A stretch of DNA of 64,000 nt from DATIXJ01 sp035518715 (GTDB lineage Bacteria > Bacteroidota > Ignavibacteria > UBA10030 > SZUA-254): assembly GCA_035518715.1 (NCBI GenBank), contig DATIXJ010000027.1, positions 105,517-169,516 on the forward strand, in the 5' to 3' direction. This document shows, in pieces, positions 24,934 to 33,563 of this stretch (position 1 is its first letter; each line of letters opens with the position of its first letter). Under the pieces are notes generated by a model. The model did not search any database. It was not told the origin of the DNA and saw only the letters and a program-made list of their open reading frames with translations. The position numbers and the translations under genes are program-made.

Positions 24934-26091
24934 ATGTCGATATCTGACATTCTTCTCGGACCGATTCTCTGGTTCATTAAATTTCTGATCTCCGGGAAAA
25001 AGACACCGATCGTGCTGCAATCTCCGAGCCGAATTCTCGTGCTCGATTTTGCCTATGTCGGCGATATGGTGATGACGTCCCCCGTTTACCGGAATCTGAA
25101 GGAGCACTTCCCCGAAGCGTCAATTGAAGCGCTCGTTTTTCCACTCGATGCGGGAGTGATGAAGACAAACCCGTATGTCGATCAAGTACATGTCCACCCT
25201 CATGGATTCTACAGGTTCGGACTCGGGATCATCCGGAACCTCAGGAAGAGGAACTATGATCTTGGTATACAGGTCAATACTTCACTTCGGAATAATTTCA
25301 TTCTCTGGCTGATCCATCCAATGTTTCGGATCGGCTATGATTTCCGGCACCGCGGATGCTTCCATAATGTCCGGATTCCCATCGCCGCGCGAACCGCACA
25401 CACGATCTATCGCGTCGATGAGGAGCTCGTTCTCCTTGAACAGGGATTAGGGTGGACAATTACAAACCGCACCATGGTTTATCATGTTGCCGAAGAAGTG
25501 AGAGTGCGGGTAGGGGAGACTCTCAGAACGTACGGGGTTTCGGCAACAGAACTTCTCGTCGGCGTTCACTGCAATTCGCGTCAGACGCACGAATTCCGTC
25601 GGTGGGATCAGATGAAATTTGCCGAACTTCTCGACAAGATCTCGGAATCGTACCCTGCGAAATTCATCTTCACGGGCGGCCCGTCGGATGAAGAATATGA
25701 GCAGGGGATTCTCGGGCAGCTTCGATTCCGCGACCGGGTGATTGACGGTCCGAGGTTCAGCCTGGAAGAACTCGGGGCGTTATTCCAGCGCCTGAATCTC
25801 TTTGTGACGATCAATACCGGACCGATGCACATTGCGATCTCGCAGAATACGCCGACGCTTGCCATCATCGGCGTCGTACCAGCACGCGTCATCTATCCTT
25901 CAGGAAATCCAAGATTTCAACACGTGATGGATCCGGCTCTTGAGGTCTGGGACACAACAGCCATTCATCCGAAGTATGTACCGCGCATTGAGGAAATCGC
26001 CGTCGAGGAGGTATACCGGAAGGCGAAATATCTTCTGGATCATTTTGCGCAACCTGCACATACGGAACCGGCACATTCACAACACCACTGA
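24934..26091 (+). CDS. Glycosyltransferase family 9 (heptosyltransferase-like)
   Basis: A 385-residue protein. GT9 hallmarks are ILVLDFAYVGDMVMTSPVYRNLKEHFP near the N-terminus (GD in the acceptor loop), then a second Rossmann domain with KFIFTGGPSDEEYEQGIL and the donor-site segment LFVTINTGPMHIAISQNTPTLAIIG, which in heptosyltransferases binds the ADP moiety. It may add heptose or another sugar to the LPS core or to this glycan; the donor is not predictable. Nine bases separate it from the upstream GT2 gene. Confidence 0.92.
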   Translation: MSISDILLGPILWFIKFLISGKKTPIVLQSPSRILVLDFAYVGDMVMTSPVYRNLKEHFPEASIEALVFPLDAGVMKTNPYVDQVHVHPHGFYRFGLGIIRNLRKRNYDLGIQVNTSLRNNFILWLIHPMFRIGYDFRHRGCFHNVRIPIAARTAHTIYRVDEELVLLEQGLGWTITNRTMVYHVAEEVRVRVGETLRTYGVSATELLVGVHCNSRQTHEFRRWDQMKFAELLDKISESYPAKFIFTGGPSDEEYEQGILGQLRFRDRVIDGPRFSLEELGALFQRLNLFVTINTGPMHIAISQNTPTLAIIGVVPARVIYPSGNPRFQHVMDPALEVWDTTAIHPKYVPRIEEIAVEEVYRKAKYLLDHFAQPAHTEPAHSQHH

Positions 26092-26103
26092 TGGGAATTT
26101 GAT

Positions 26104-28671
26104 ATGAAACAAAGAGAAAAGGGAACAAAGTCGAGAGTGTCGAACGAATCCGCGACCTGGTTCGACCGGCTCACGATACGGCAGCGGGATCTCGTCTGCG
26201 TCGGTGCAATCCTGCTCGTCGTCTATATCCTCTTTTTCAAGATCGTTTTCTCGGGGTATATCTTTTCGAGCGATACCGACACTGCCGCCCAGCAAAGCTG
26301 GGCGAAGGCGATGACGCACATCGCCACGACGGAACATGTGGAGCCGCTCTGGGTTCCCTACATTTTCTGCGGAATGCCGGTGTTCGGACCGCTTCTCTTT
26401 CCGCGGACGATGAATTATCTCGAGACGATCATTCAGTGGCTTGGACGTCTCCTCTTTTTCGGTGCTGATCCGTGGCTCGTGCCGCACTATTTCCTGGCAG
26501 GGCTCTTCATGTATCTTCTTGCGCGGCAACTGAAATTCTCGCCGCTCCCGTCGCTTCTTGCTGCCTTTGTTGTCGTCCTGAACCCGTATGCGATCGGTCT
26601 CGCCCAGGCGGGGCATGGTTCCAAGCTCGTCGTGTACAGCTATTTTGCGCTCCTGTTCCTCCTGACATACCGGCTTTTTGAAAAGCGAACAATACTCAAC
26701 TTCGGCCTTCTCGCAGCTGCGATCGGGATGACCCTGTTAGACCGCCATCCGCAGATGGCTTTCTATGCATTGCTCGCCATCGGAATCTACCTCCTTTACG
26801 AAATCATCTTCGATGTGAAGGAGAAGCGGGCGGCTCTCGCGGCGACGAAGACAGGGCTGATGGCACTGGCGGTCGTTATCGGGTTCGCGGTCTACGCATG
26901 CGAATTTCTCCCGACGCAGGAGTATGCGAAGTTTTCCATTCGCGGCGGGAGCGGAAGCGGGGAAGGCGGCGGAGGATTGACATACGATTACGCTACGAAC
27001 TGGTCCCTGCACCCGTTCGAGCTTGCGACCTACGTTATTCCTTCGTTCTTCGGTTTCTCGAGCAGCTATGTCACCGACTGGCAGGGACAGCAGGCTACTC
27101 TGCCGCTCTACTGGGGATGGATGCCGTTTACCGATGCACCACCGTATATCGGACTCCTCCCCGTACTCCTCGCGATTCTGGGTCTCATGTACAAGCGGAA
27201 CCGGCTGACATGGTTCTTTGCAATTCTCTCGGGGGTCGTCTTTCTCATTTCGTTCGGCAACTATTTTGGCGTGCTCTACAATCTGCTCTTCTATTATTTC
27301 CCGTACTTCAATAAATTCCGCGCACCGTCGATGATCCTCTTTCTCATCCCGATGGCATTTGGAATTCTGGCCGCATTCGGCATGACCTTCCTTCTGGACC
27401 TGAGATCGGGAGAAACGACCGTCGATACCGTGAAGTTCCGAAAACGGTTGTTCAGGATTGTCGGCGTGCTGGGAGGCTTACTTGTTGTCGGTCTTGTTGC
27501 GAAAGGCGGATTGCAGAGCTACCTTTCCGATTTCATGTTCGTGAAGCAGGGTGATCTGCAGCAGATGGGGCAGCAAACTCTGAATGTCATCAAGGAGAAA
27601 CGGTTCGACCTCCTCTGGACGGATTATGTGAAGATGACGATCATGGCGGGGGCATTCCTGTACGGAATCATTCTCCTGATCGATAAGAAGATTTCCCGCA
27701 CGGTCTTTGCGGCTCTCTGCATTGCGGTGACGTGTGTCGATCTTGTCATTCTGGATGAGAACTATATCAATCCGAAACCCGCAGTCGCCATGCAGGAACA
27801 CTTCCAGCCGGACGCAACCGTGAAGTTCCTCTGGACGGATTCATCTCTTTACAGGATTTTCCCGATCGGTGAATTGTTTCAGGACAACACCTATATGTAT
27901 GATCTGATCCCGTCGATCGGCGGATACAGTCCGGCAAAACTGAAAATGTACCAGGAGCTGATTGATTCGACATTCTATCACGGGGCGGATCCAAAATTTC
28001 CGCTCAATATGAATGTCATCAGCATGCTGAACACCAAGTATTTCCTTGCGGCAGGGAGACTGCCGGAGGACCGTTTCACGCTCGTGAACACGGACCCGGA
28101 TAAGCGGGTACTGACGTACCGAAACCCGGCATATCTTCCCCGCACGTGGTTTGTGGATACGGCCGAAGTGACGCTGTCGCGCAGGGACATGTTTTTCCGG
28201 CTCAACGATCCTTCGTGGAATCCGAGGAAGCTGGCGTACCTCGAACGCCCGCTGGTGCAGTCCGTCTCACGGCCCGATTCTTCTTCGGCCTCCATCACAA
28301 AGTTTACTTCTGCCGATATCTCGATAGATGCATATGCGTCAACGCCGGCATTGCTCGTGGTGAGCGAAGTCTACTACCCGGCAGGCTGGAAGGCATTCAT
28401 CGACGGCTCGGAAACCGAGATCTACAAGACGAATTATGTTCTGCGGTCGGTTGTCGTTCCCGCGGGGAAGCACACCGTGGAGTTCCGCTTTGCGCCGGAA
28501 TCGCTCGACAAGGGATACACCATAACAGAAGCGGCCTGGGGGGTAACGCTCGTTTTGATTCTCGCCGGAGCATTTCAGACACCCTGGGTGAAAAGCAAGC
28601 TCGGGATGGGGAAGAAGGGGGAGCGTGTTGATCCTGAGAATCCGGACGAACATACGCGGCAAGGTACGTAA
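26104..28671 (+). CDS. YfhO-family multi-pass membrane protein (GT-C-like)
   Basis: An 855-residue protein with a charged N-terminus, about a dozen hydrophobic segments up to residue ~560, then a large extracytoplasmic domain and one more C-terminal hydrophobic segment. The first loop has FSSDTDTAAQQSWAKAM, whose acidic residues occupy the place of the catalytic Asp in GT-C enzymes, and the tail has YYPAGWKAFIDGSETEIYKTN, the YfhO signature. Family members add sugars to lipoteichoic acid or other envelope polymers in Gram-positives; in this operon it probably uses a lipid-linked sugar on the periplasmic side. Followed by a strong terminator. Confidence 0.88.
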   Translation: MKQREKGTKSRVSNESATWFDRLTIRQRDLVCVGAILLVVYILFFKIVFSGYIFSSDTDTAAQQSWAKAMTHIATTEHVEPLWVPYIFCGMPVFGPLLFPRTMNYLETIIQWLGRLLFFGADPWLVPHYFLAGLFMYLLARQLKFSPLPSLLAAFVVVLNPYAIGLAQAGHGSKLVVYSYFALLFLLTYRLFEKRTILNFGLLAAAIGMTLLDRHPQMAFYALLAIGIYLLYEIIFDVKEKRAALAATKTGLMALAVVIGFAVYACEFLPTQEYAKFSIRGGSGSGEGGGGLTYDYATNWSLHPFELATYVIPSFFGFSSSYVTDWQGQQATLPLYWGWMPFTDAPPYIGLLPVLLAILGLMYKRNRLTWFFAILSGVVFLISFGNYFGVLYNLLFYYFPYFNKFRAPSMILFLIPMAFGILAAFGMTFLLDLRSGETTVDTVKFRKRLFRIVGVLGGLLVVGLVAKGGLQSYLSDFMFVKQGDLQQMGQQTLNVIKEKRFDLLWTDYVKMTIMAGAFLYGIILLIDKKISRTVFAALCIAVTCVDLVILDENYINPKPAVAMQEHFQPDATVKFLWTDSSLYRIFPIGELFQDNTYMYDLIPSIGGYSPAKLKMYQELIDSTFYHGADPKFPLNMNVISMLNTKYFLAAGRLPEDRFTLVNTDPDKRVLTYRNPAYLPRTWFVDTAEVTLSRRDMFFRLNDPSWNPRKLAYLERPLVQSVSRPDSSSASITKFTSADISIDAYASTPALLVVSEVYYPAGWKAFIDGSETEIYKTNYVLRSVVVPAGKHTVEFRFAPESLDKGYTITEAAWGVTLVLILAGAFQTPWVKSKLGMGKKGERVDPENPDEHTRQGT

Positions 28672-28675
28672 AACG

Positions 28676-28705
28676 AAAAAGGCCGGAAGTTCCGGCCTTT
28701 GTTTG
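28676..28705. terminator. Bidirectional rho-independent terminator
   Basis: AAAGGCCGG (28678-28686) and CCGGCCTTT (28692-28700) form a stem with loop AAGTT, flanked by A-rich sequence on the left and T-rich sequence on the right. It lies between convergent yfhO-like and rpsU genes and can serve both strands. Confidence 0.9.
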
Positions 28706-28723
28706 TCTGAAGAGATCAACGAG

Positions 28724-28918
28724 TTACATTTCCTCCATCAACGTCCGCTGTGAGCGGCGGATGGCTTTAATTTTCTTCATCCGTTTCTTGACGGAAGGTT
28801 TCGAAAAATACGCCCGCTTTTTCACTTCTTTCAGGATACCCGAACGTTCGTATTTCTTCTTGAAGCGGCGTATCGCGCGGTCGATGTTTTCATTCTCTTG
28901 AATGACGATGCCGACCAT
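28724..28918 (-). CDS. rpsU: Ribosomal protein bS21
   Basis: A 64-residue protein beginning MVGIVIQENENIDRAIRRFKKKYERSG and ending in a lysine/arginine-rich tail, the standard bS21 of the small ribosomal subunit. The start at 28918 is chosen over an upstream in-frame GTG (28927) because AAGGAGGTG stands directly in front at the right distance; the GTG is part of that Shine-Dalgarno sequence. It follows the zinc-ribbon protein gene by 33 bases and is probably cotranscribed with it. Confidence 0.95.
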   Translation of the reverse strand: MVGIVIQENENIDRAIRRFKKKYERSGILKEVKKRAYFSKPSVKKRMKKIKAIRRSQRTLMEEM

Positions 28919-28951
28919 GCCCTTCACCTCCTTCCATCAGTCGAATTTGCA

Positions 28952-29344
28952 TTATGATGTCACGATATCTGTTGGTTCCGGTTTCAGATTTTCGATGAGC
29001 CGCCGCTGACCCGCTTTCTCAAATGAGACGAGGATCGATTGGCTCCCATCGGACGTTTTGTTCTTGCTCAGCACGGTGCCGACGTCGTTCCATTCCACGT
29101 GAAAGATTGCCTCGCCCACTTTAAACGTTGAAAGAGGGTTGTACGGCGTTGCCGTTGAAGCATCCAGTTTCAGGGGTTCTGCTTTCAAAGAAGATGCCGA
29201 AAGATCAAACAGCGTTGTATGATGGCATCGCGTACAGCGAAACCAGATTTTATCCTGCTGCCCGCCCATCTCTCCAACAAATTCCATTCTCGTTGCCTTG
29301 TTGCAATAGCCACAAAATCGTTCAGAGTATTTTGTTCGAGCCAT
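28952..29344 (-). CDS. Zinc-ribbon protein with C-terminal KOW/CarD-like beta domain
   Basis: Starting at 29344 (GAGG six bases upstream) gives 130 residues. The N-terminal 45 residues form a zinc ribbon with two pairs: CGYCNKATRM and WFRCTRCHHTTL. After a linker, YNPLSTFKVGEAIFHVEWNDVGTVL ... ILVSFEKAGQRRLIENLKP resembles the small beta-barrel seen in CarD/TRCF and at the C-terminus of UvrD-type proteins, where it contacts RNA polymerase. A role in transcription or ribosome regulation is plausible given its link to rpsU, but is inference. Confidence 0.7.
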   Translation of the reverse strand: MARTKYSERFCGYCNKATRMEFVGEMGGQQDKIWFRCTRCHHTTLFDLSASSLKAEPLKLDASTATPYNPLSTFKVGEAIFHVEWNDVGTVLSKNKTSDGSQSILVSFEKAGQRRLIENLKPEPTDIVTS

Positions 29345-29716
29345 GCAAGACCTCACGAAGTATGTCAAGGGATAGTGAATTACCGATGAGATGCCGGAAG
29401 AATGAAATTTGATTTATGCCTACCACCCGGATCGGAAAGCGTTTCGGAGAAACCGGACGAGATGCATCTCACTTATAAAATATAGCAAAATCCTCGAATT
29501 TAGTCAACAAAAAAGGCATCAAAATTGCGAGTTTCAGCTAATCCCCCCAGCCTGCGATGGATCCGAATCTACCAATTCTGGCTCCTTTCGCACGATGTGA
29601 ACGAGGTTCCAGAGAATTTGCAAGGACGGCGTGTTAGAGGATTAGAGGGAAGTCTCCGGAGCTGACGATCCGATCCCATGTCCAGGTGCCTTGTGCGGTA
29701 ATTTTTCTCGCGAAGA
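29345..29716. other. Intergenic region upstream of the zinc-ribbon gene
   Basis: About 370 bases. It contains the promoter noted at 29479-29507 and an AT-rich stretch around it. The rest, toward the methyltransferase end at 29717, shows no gene, strong hairpin or repeat. Confidence 0.5.
29479..29507 (-). promoter_or_regulatory. Putative promoter for the zinc-ribbon-rpsU operon
   Basis: On the minus strand: TTGACT (29507-29502), a 17-base spacer and TATATT (29484-29479). Transcription would begin near 29472, leaving a leader of about 130 bases before the zinc-ribbon gene. One of the best promoter matches I can see in the window. Confidence 0.5.
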
Positions 29717-30412
29717 TTATTTCTTGCGGGCAGCCACAGCCCATCCCACAGAATCTGATTCGGCCCTCTTGTCCTGATGGCGAAAGAAAAGAAAATCCAG
29801 GAAATTGAAGATCGTGATCAGGGGGTTGCAGAGCAAAAGTCTGCGGAATGAACCTCCGTAGAGTCTCAGGTTTACGTTGATCACATGAAACAGGACGAGG
29901 AACGGTCCGCCCATCGAGCGCATCTCAACCACTTCCAGTCCGTTTTCTGTGCAGATGTGTCGTAGACCTTCTTTTGTGTATCGGAAATAGTCGTTGGGCC
30001 ACGAATGAAAATGCCAGTACTGCGGCGTCGTGATAAGGAGAACCCCATCCTTCTTCAGGACGCGGCTGCATTCTTTCACGGCTGCCTTCGGTTCTGCAAG
30101 GTGCTCCATCACCATGAAGAGACCGATCGTATCCGCAGATTCATTCTCGAACGGAAGTTCATAGATCGATCCGATGAGATCTGCGCCGGGGACAATGTCA
30201 ATACTCACGTAGTTCCCGAGTGTCGACAGCACTTCCCGATATTGCTGCTGACCTGCCCCGACATCCAGAACGGATCCGGATTTCCCGAATTTGACGAGCG
30301 ACCTGACGTGCTTCAGCGGATCGCTGTATCCGGTATACGTCAGTTTGTAGCTCAGTGCGCGAAATGCTCGAACGAAACGAAGAACGGGATTATTGGATTT
30401 TGGCATCGTCAT
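29717..30412 (-). CDS. Class I SAM-dependent methyltransferase
   Basis: A 231-residue protein. SVLDVGAGQQQYREVL carries motif I, VSIDIVPGADL the second strand, and TIGLFMVMEHLAEPKAAVKECSRVLKKDGVLLITTPQYWHFHSWPNDYFRYT the post-motif with a tail common in methyltransferases of O-antigen clusters. Its start overlaps the stop of the upstream GT4 by four bases (ATGA), so it is translated together with it. Likely methylates a sugar of the glycan assembled by the 29.7-33.1 kb operon. Confidence 0.9.
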   Translation of the reverse strand: MTMPKSNNPVLRFVRAFRALSYKLTYTGYSDPLKHVRSLVKFGKSGSVLDVGAGQQQYREVLSTLGNYVSIDIVPGADLIGSIYELPFENESADTIGLFMVMEHLAEPKAAVKECSRVLKKDGVLLITTPQYWHFHSWPNDYFRYTKEGLRHICTENGLEVVEMRSMGGPFLVLFHVINVNLRLYGGSFRRLLLCNPLITIFNFLDFLFFRHQDKRAESDSVGWAVAARKK

Positions 30413-31563
30413 CCTTGAAATAATTGCCTGTAGAATTCGCGGTACTTTGCCGAGACCTTTCCGGTGTCGAAGACTTCGGTGACACGCGCACGTCCGCGTG
30501 CAGAGATTCTTTTACACTCGTCAGGATTGCAGGCGAGAGATCCCAACGCCCCCGCCAGGGAATAGAAGTCGTTCGGTTGAACAAGGATTCCTGCATCTCC
30601 CACCACTTCAGGGATTGATCCGCTCAATGTGGATACGACCGGCTTCCCGCACGCCATGCTTTCCACAAGAACATAACCGAACTGTTCCTGCCAATCGGGA
30701 GTTGGAATGCTCGGAAGGACAAAGACATCGGCGAGATTGTGAATGTGCGGCATCATGTCGTACGGATATGTACCGATGAGTTTGACGTCTTCTTCCATCC
30801 TCAATTTTCTGATGAGCTGATGCAGCAGAGGTCCCTCTCTGCCCTTCCCGCCGATGAGGAGCCTGAGCCGCCTGCCCGTGCGTAACCCATCGAGCAGCAC
30901 CCGGAAGGCATAGAGGAGGTCATAGATTCCCTTTTCACGATCGAGATGTGCGACAAAGAGGATAATGAGGTCATCGCGTGAGCAGCCGAATCTTTTCAGC
31001 AGTTCAGGATCTTTCTCCATCGGGTGGAAATGACGGGAATCAATACCGGGCATCTGCACCCGGATCTTCTCCCGCGGCGCACCTTCAAGGATCAGCACCT
31101 CTTTTGCACGCTCCGAAATTGCAATATAAAGGTCGGCTTCCGAAAAGATGAGCTCCTTATGCTTAACCGTCACCGGGAGATCGTGCAGGAACGGGATATT
31201 CTCCCAAACGGTGAGGACCAGTTTGAATCCCAGGTTTTTCTTTGCACGTGCTGCCTGATAGGTGAAATAGTACATCGTGTCGGGGGCATGCACAATGTCG
31301 AATCCGCGAAGGGCACGTGCAAGTCCGACAAGGTCGTGGTAATCGCCGAGCAATCTCGTAACCGGAGCGCGGAGAGCCCGGGCTTTAAGAGATTGGCCGA
31401 GCGAAAACTTTTTTTGAACCGGAAACGGAATCGAAGAGACGTCGAAATTATGCTGTTGACTGGCAATGCCAACCAGGTCATATTCATCCATAAGGGGAGT
31501 GAAATTCTGCATCTCCCAGCTGTTAAGATTTGATCCGCGAACAACGGCAACTTTTCTTTTCAT
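30409..31563 (-). CDS. Glycosyltransferase family 4
   Basis: A 384-residue GT-B protein. The N-terminal half includes FDIVHAPDTMYYFTYQAA and ADLYIAISERAKEVL. The C-terminal half has ILFVAHLDREKGIYDLLYAF, the donor-site start of GT4 enzymes, and EQFGYVLVESMACGKPVVSTLSGSIPEVVGDAGILV with the E-x7-E pair that binds the nucleotide sugar. Short spacing to the flippase upstream (55 bases) and overlap with the methyltransferase downstream define a three-gene minus-strand operon. Confidence 0.93.
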   Translation of the reverse strand: MKRKVAVVRGSNLNSWEMQNFTPLMDEYDLVGIASQQHNFDVSSIPFPVQKKFSLGQSLKARALRAPVTRLLGDYHDLVGLARALRGFDIVHAPDTMYYFTYQAARAKKNLGFKLVLTVWENIPFLHDLPVTVKHKELIFSEADLYIAISERAKEVLILEGAPREKIRVQMPGIDSRHFHPMEKDPELLKRFGCSRDDLIILFVAHLDREKGIYDLLYAFRVLLDGLRTGRRLRLLIGGKGREGPLLHQLIRKLRMEEDVKLIGTYPYDMMPHIHNLADVFVLPSIPTPDWQEQFGYVLVESMACGKPVVSTLSGSIPEVVGDAGILVQPNDFYSLAGALGSLACNPDECKRISARGRARVTEVFDTGKVSAKYREFYRQLFQG

Positions 31564-31618
31564 TGTACAATTCTTTTCAACAGGACAACTCTGCGGTTTG
31601 GAACGTCATACGGGTCTG

Positions 31619-33067
31619 TTATTCCAAACCCATCACTCTGCGGAGCTGAAAAATCTTTCCGAGAAATTCTTTTTCCTGGTCTCCAAAACCGCTCATGGCA
31701 TACAGGGCCACAAAGTACACCACTGCACCGAGAAAGATATCCATGAAAAGATTAAGCCGGCTTGTAAACAGGAGAACGACCCCCATAATTGCCCCGGCGG
31801 CGATGATTTTCAGGAAACTCGAAAGGCGCCCGATGGTGTACCCTGCTCTCCAGGAGCTGTAAACGTACAAAACAAAGAGAAAAATATCAACAAGCATGAT
31901 TGCATACGCTGCCCCTTGAAACCCGAAACGAGGGACGAGGATGAGATTGACTATGATTGCAACAGCTGCTCCAATAAGAGAAATCGTCATGCAGGTACGT
32001 TGGCGGTCAAGGGCGAGCAAGAATGCATAGATGATCCATCCAAGGTACACGATTGCGTCGCCGCAGATGATGACCTGGAGGACAATTGTGGCCTCGTGGA
32101 ATGCCGGCGGGTAAAGGAGAGCAATAAGTTTTGGTGCGATGATCACTGTCCCTACCCCGAGAGGGATGGAAATCTGAGCAATAACCCTGAGTGAATCTGC
32201 CAGGGCCTTCTGCAATTTCTCTCTTGCGGTCGCATAAAAATTTGAGAAGATGGGATACACGACCTGTGATAGCGTCATGGGAATGAGAGTCAGAATGGAG
32301 ATGATCTTGTATCCTGCGCTGAACAATCCGACTTCAAAATCACCGCGCGTGTACTTCAATACTGTGGGGCCGATGAACATGTACATAGATATGCCGAGTG
32401 AGCTGATAGCGATCGGTGTGCCGGATTGCAGAAGTTCCTTCCAAAACACTTTGTCAAATTCGAACTGCGGGCGGCCCATCTGTTTCCAATAGAGTACGAT
32501 GAGGAGGAGGAGGTTCCCGAAAGCCACGAGTATGTTAAAAATCAATACCGTATTGACATAAGGGTACCTGCCGATGAGAAGAATTACGAGCACAGAAAGA
32601 GCCAGATCGTTGAAAATATTGTAGAGGGAGACAACGGTCATTTTGCGGTGTGCCTGGAACGCGGCAAGGAAGACAGTGGAAATTCCATTGATAGCAAACA
32701 CGACTGCCGTAAGGAGTATTGCCATGTTGGTGACATGAGCAAAATGGGACACTGCTCCTGCAGTCCCGACGACGAGCCCGGCAAGGAAGACAATGATTCC
32801 CTTAAGGACGGTAGCCTTCCCAAGAAATTCTCTGCTTCGCGAGAGATCGCGTGAAACATCCCGGATCAGGAGTTGAGCGATTCCGAGGTCGAAGAGAACC
32901 TGAAAGAGGGAGCAAAAGTAGAGCGCAAAGTTGAGTATGCCGAAATTCGAGACTCCCAGGAACCGGGAAAGATAATTCAAACGAATCATCCCAAGCAGGA
33001 GGCCGATGACTTTTCCTGAAAAGAGGATGACTGTATCAAATGTTATTTTCTTTGTTTGGGAAGGCAC
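31619..33067 (-). CDS. Wzx-like oligosaccharide flippase (MOP superfamily)
   Basis: A 482-residue protein with about 12-14 hydrophobic segments. The N-terminus has FSGKVIGLLLGMIRLNYLSRFLGVSNFGILNFALYF and LGIAQLLIRDVSRD, typical of polysaccharide-synthase/Wzx proteins that move undecaprenyl-linked repeat units across the inner membrane. The C-terminal half carries paired segments such as IIICGDAIVYLGWIIYAF-like runs and an amphipathic end. No Wzy polymerase is recognisable nearby. First gene of the minus-strand operon; it faces a long divergent spacer. Confidence 0.92.
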   Translation of the reverse strand: MPSQTKKITFDTVILFSGKVIGLLLGMIRLNYLSRFLGVSNFGILNFALYFCSLFQVLFDLGIAQLLIRDVSRDLSRSREFLGKATVLKGIIVFLAGLVVGTAGAVSHFAHVTNMAILLTAVVFAINGISTVFLAAFQAHRKMTVVSLYNIFNDLALSVLVILLIGRYPYVNTVLIFNILVAFGNLLLLIVLYWKQMGRPQFEFDKVFWKELLQSGTPIAISSLGISMYMFIGPTVLKYTRGDFEVGLFSAGYKIISILTLIPMTLSQVVYPIFSNFYATAREKLQKALADSLRVIAQISIPLGVGTVIIAPKLIALLYPPAFHEATIVLQVIICGDAIVYLGWIIYAFLLALDRQRTCMTISLIGAAVAIIVNLILVPRFGFQGAAYAIMLVDIFLFVLYVYSSWRAGYTIGRLSSFLKIIAAGAIMGVVLLFTSRLNLFMDIFLGAVVYFVALYAMSGFGDQEKEFLGKIFQLRRVMGLE

Positions 33068-33563
33068 AGATCAATCAATTGTGGAAGGAAGAAGAGCTTC
33101 CGCGATAAGGTGAGCATCCGATCATGACTCTGAAAGTACTAAAAAAATGAAAAAGATACTATGTATCTGCAATCTTAGTAAGCTAATAGTGAAAATAATA
33201 AGTGACATTGCTATGTCATCGCACCGGAAGCGTGCAATGACCACCCGAGTGTGTTAGGGAGATTGAAAAAATCAGGAAATCGGCAGGCGGGGAAAGGTGT
33301 GACGGTTCTCACAGAATATACCCGTTTCGCCCTTCGATCTGAACCCTATAGATAATGGGATCTAGTTCAGAAGCCAGCGGGTTTGATTATTTCTGAGAAA
33401 TAGATTACCTTATCAGGAAGTGCTGGGGGTATTTTTTCCATTCAGTAGTACTGAAGTTCTTTCCTCAAAAATTGTCATTGCGATTTTACGAGTATCCATG
33501 ATGACGCGGTCGTTGTGTCATTTGTTCATGGAGTCTTAACACGGTTCTCGAAAGGAGATTGCC
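33068..33563. other. Divergent intergenic region with small dyads
   Basis: About 500 bases between the minus-strand flippase and the plus-strand propeller protein, AT-rich and expected to hold both promoters; I cannot pick them with confidence. Small dyads: TGACAT/ATGTCA near 33203-33218, and TCTGAAC (33338-33344) with GTTCAGA (33365-33371). The last bases supply AAAGGAG as ribosome site for the gene at 33564. Confidence 0.5.
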
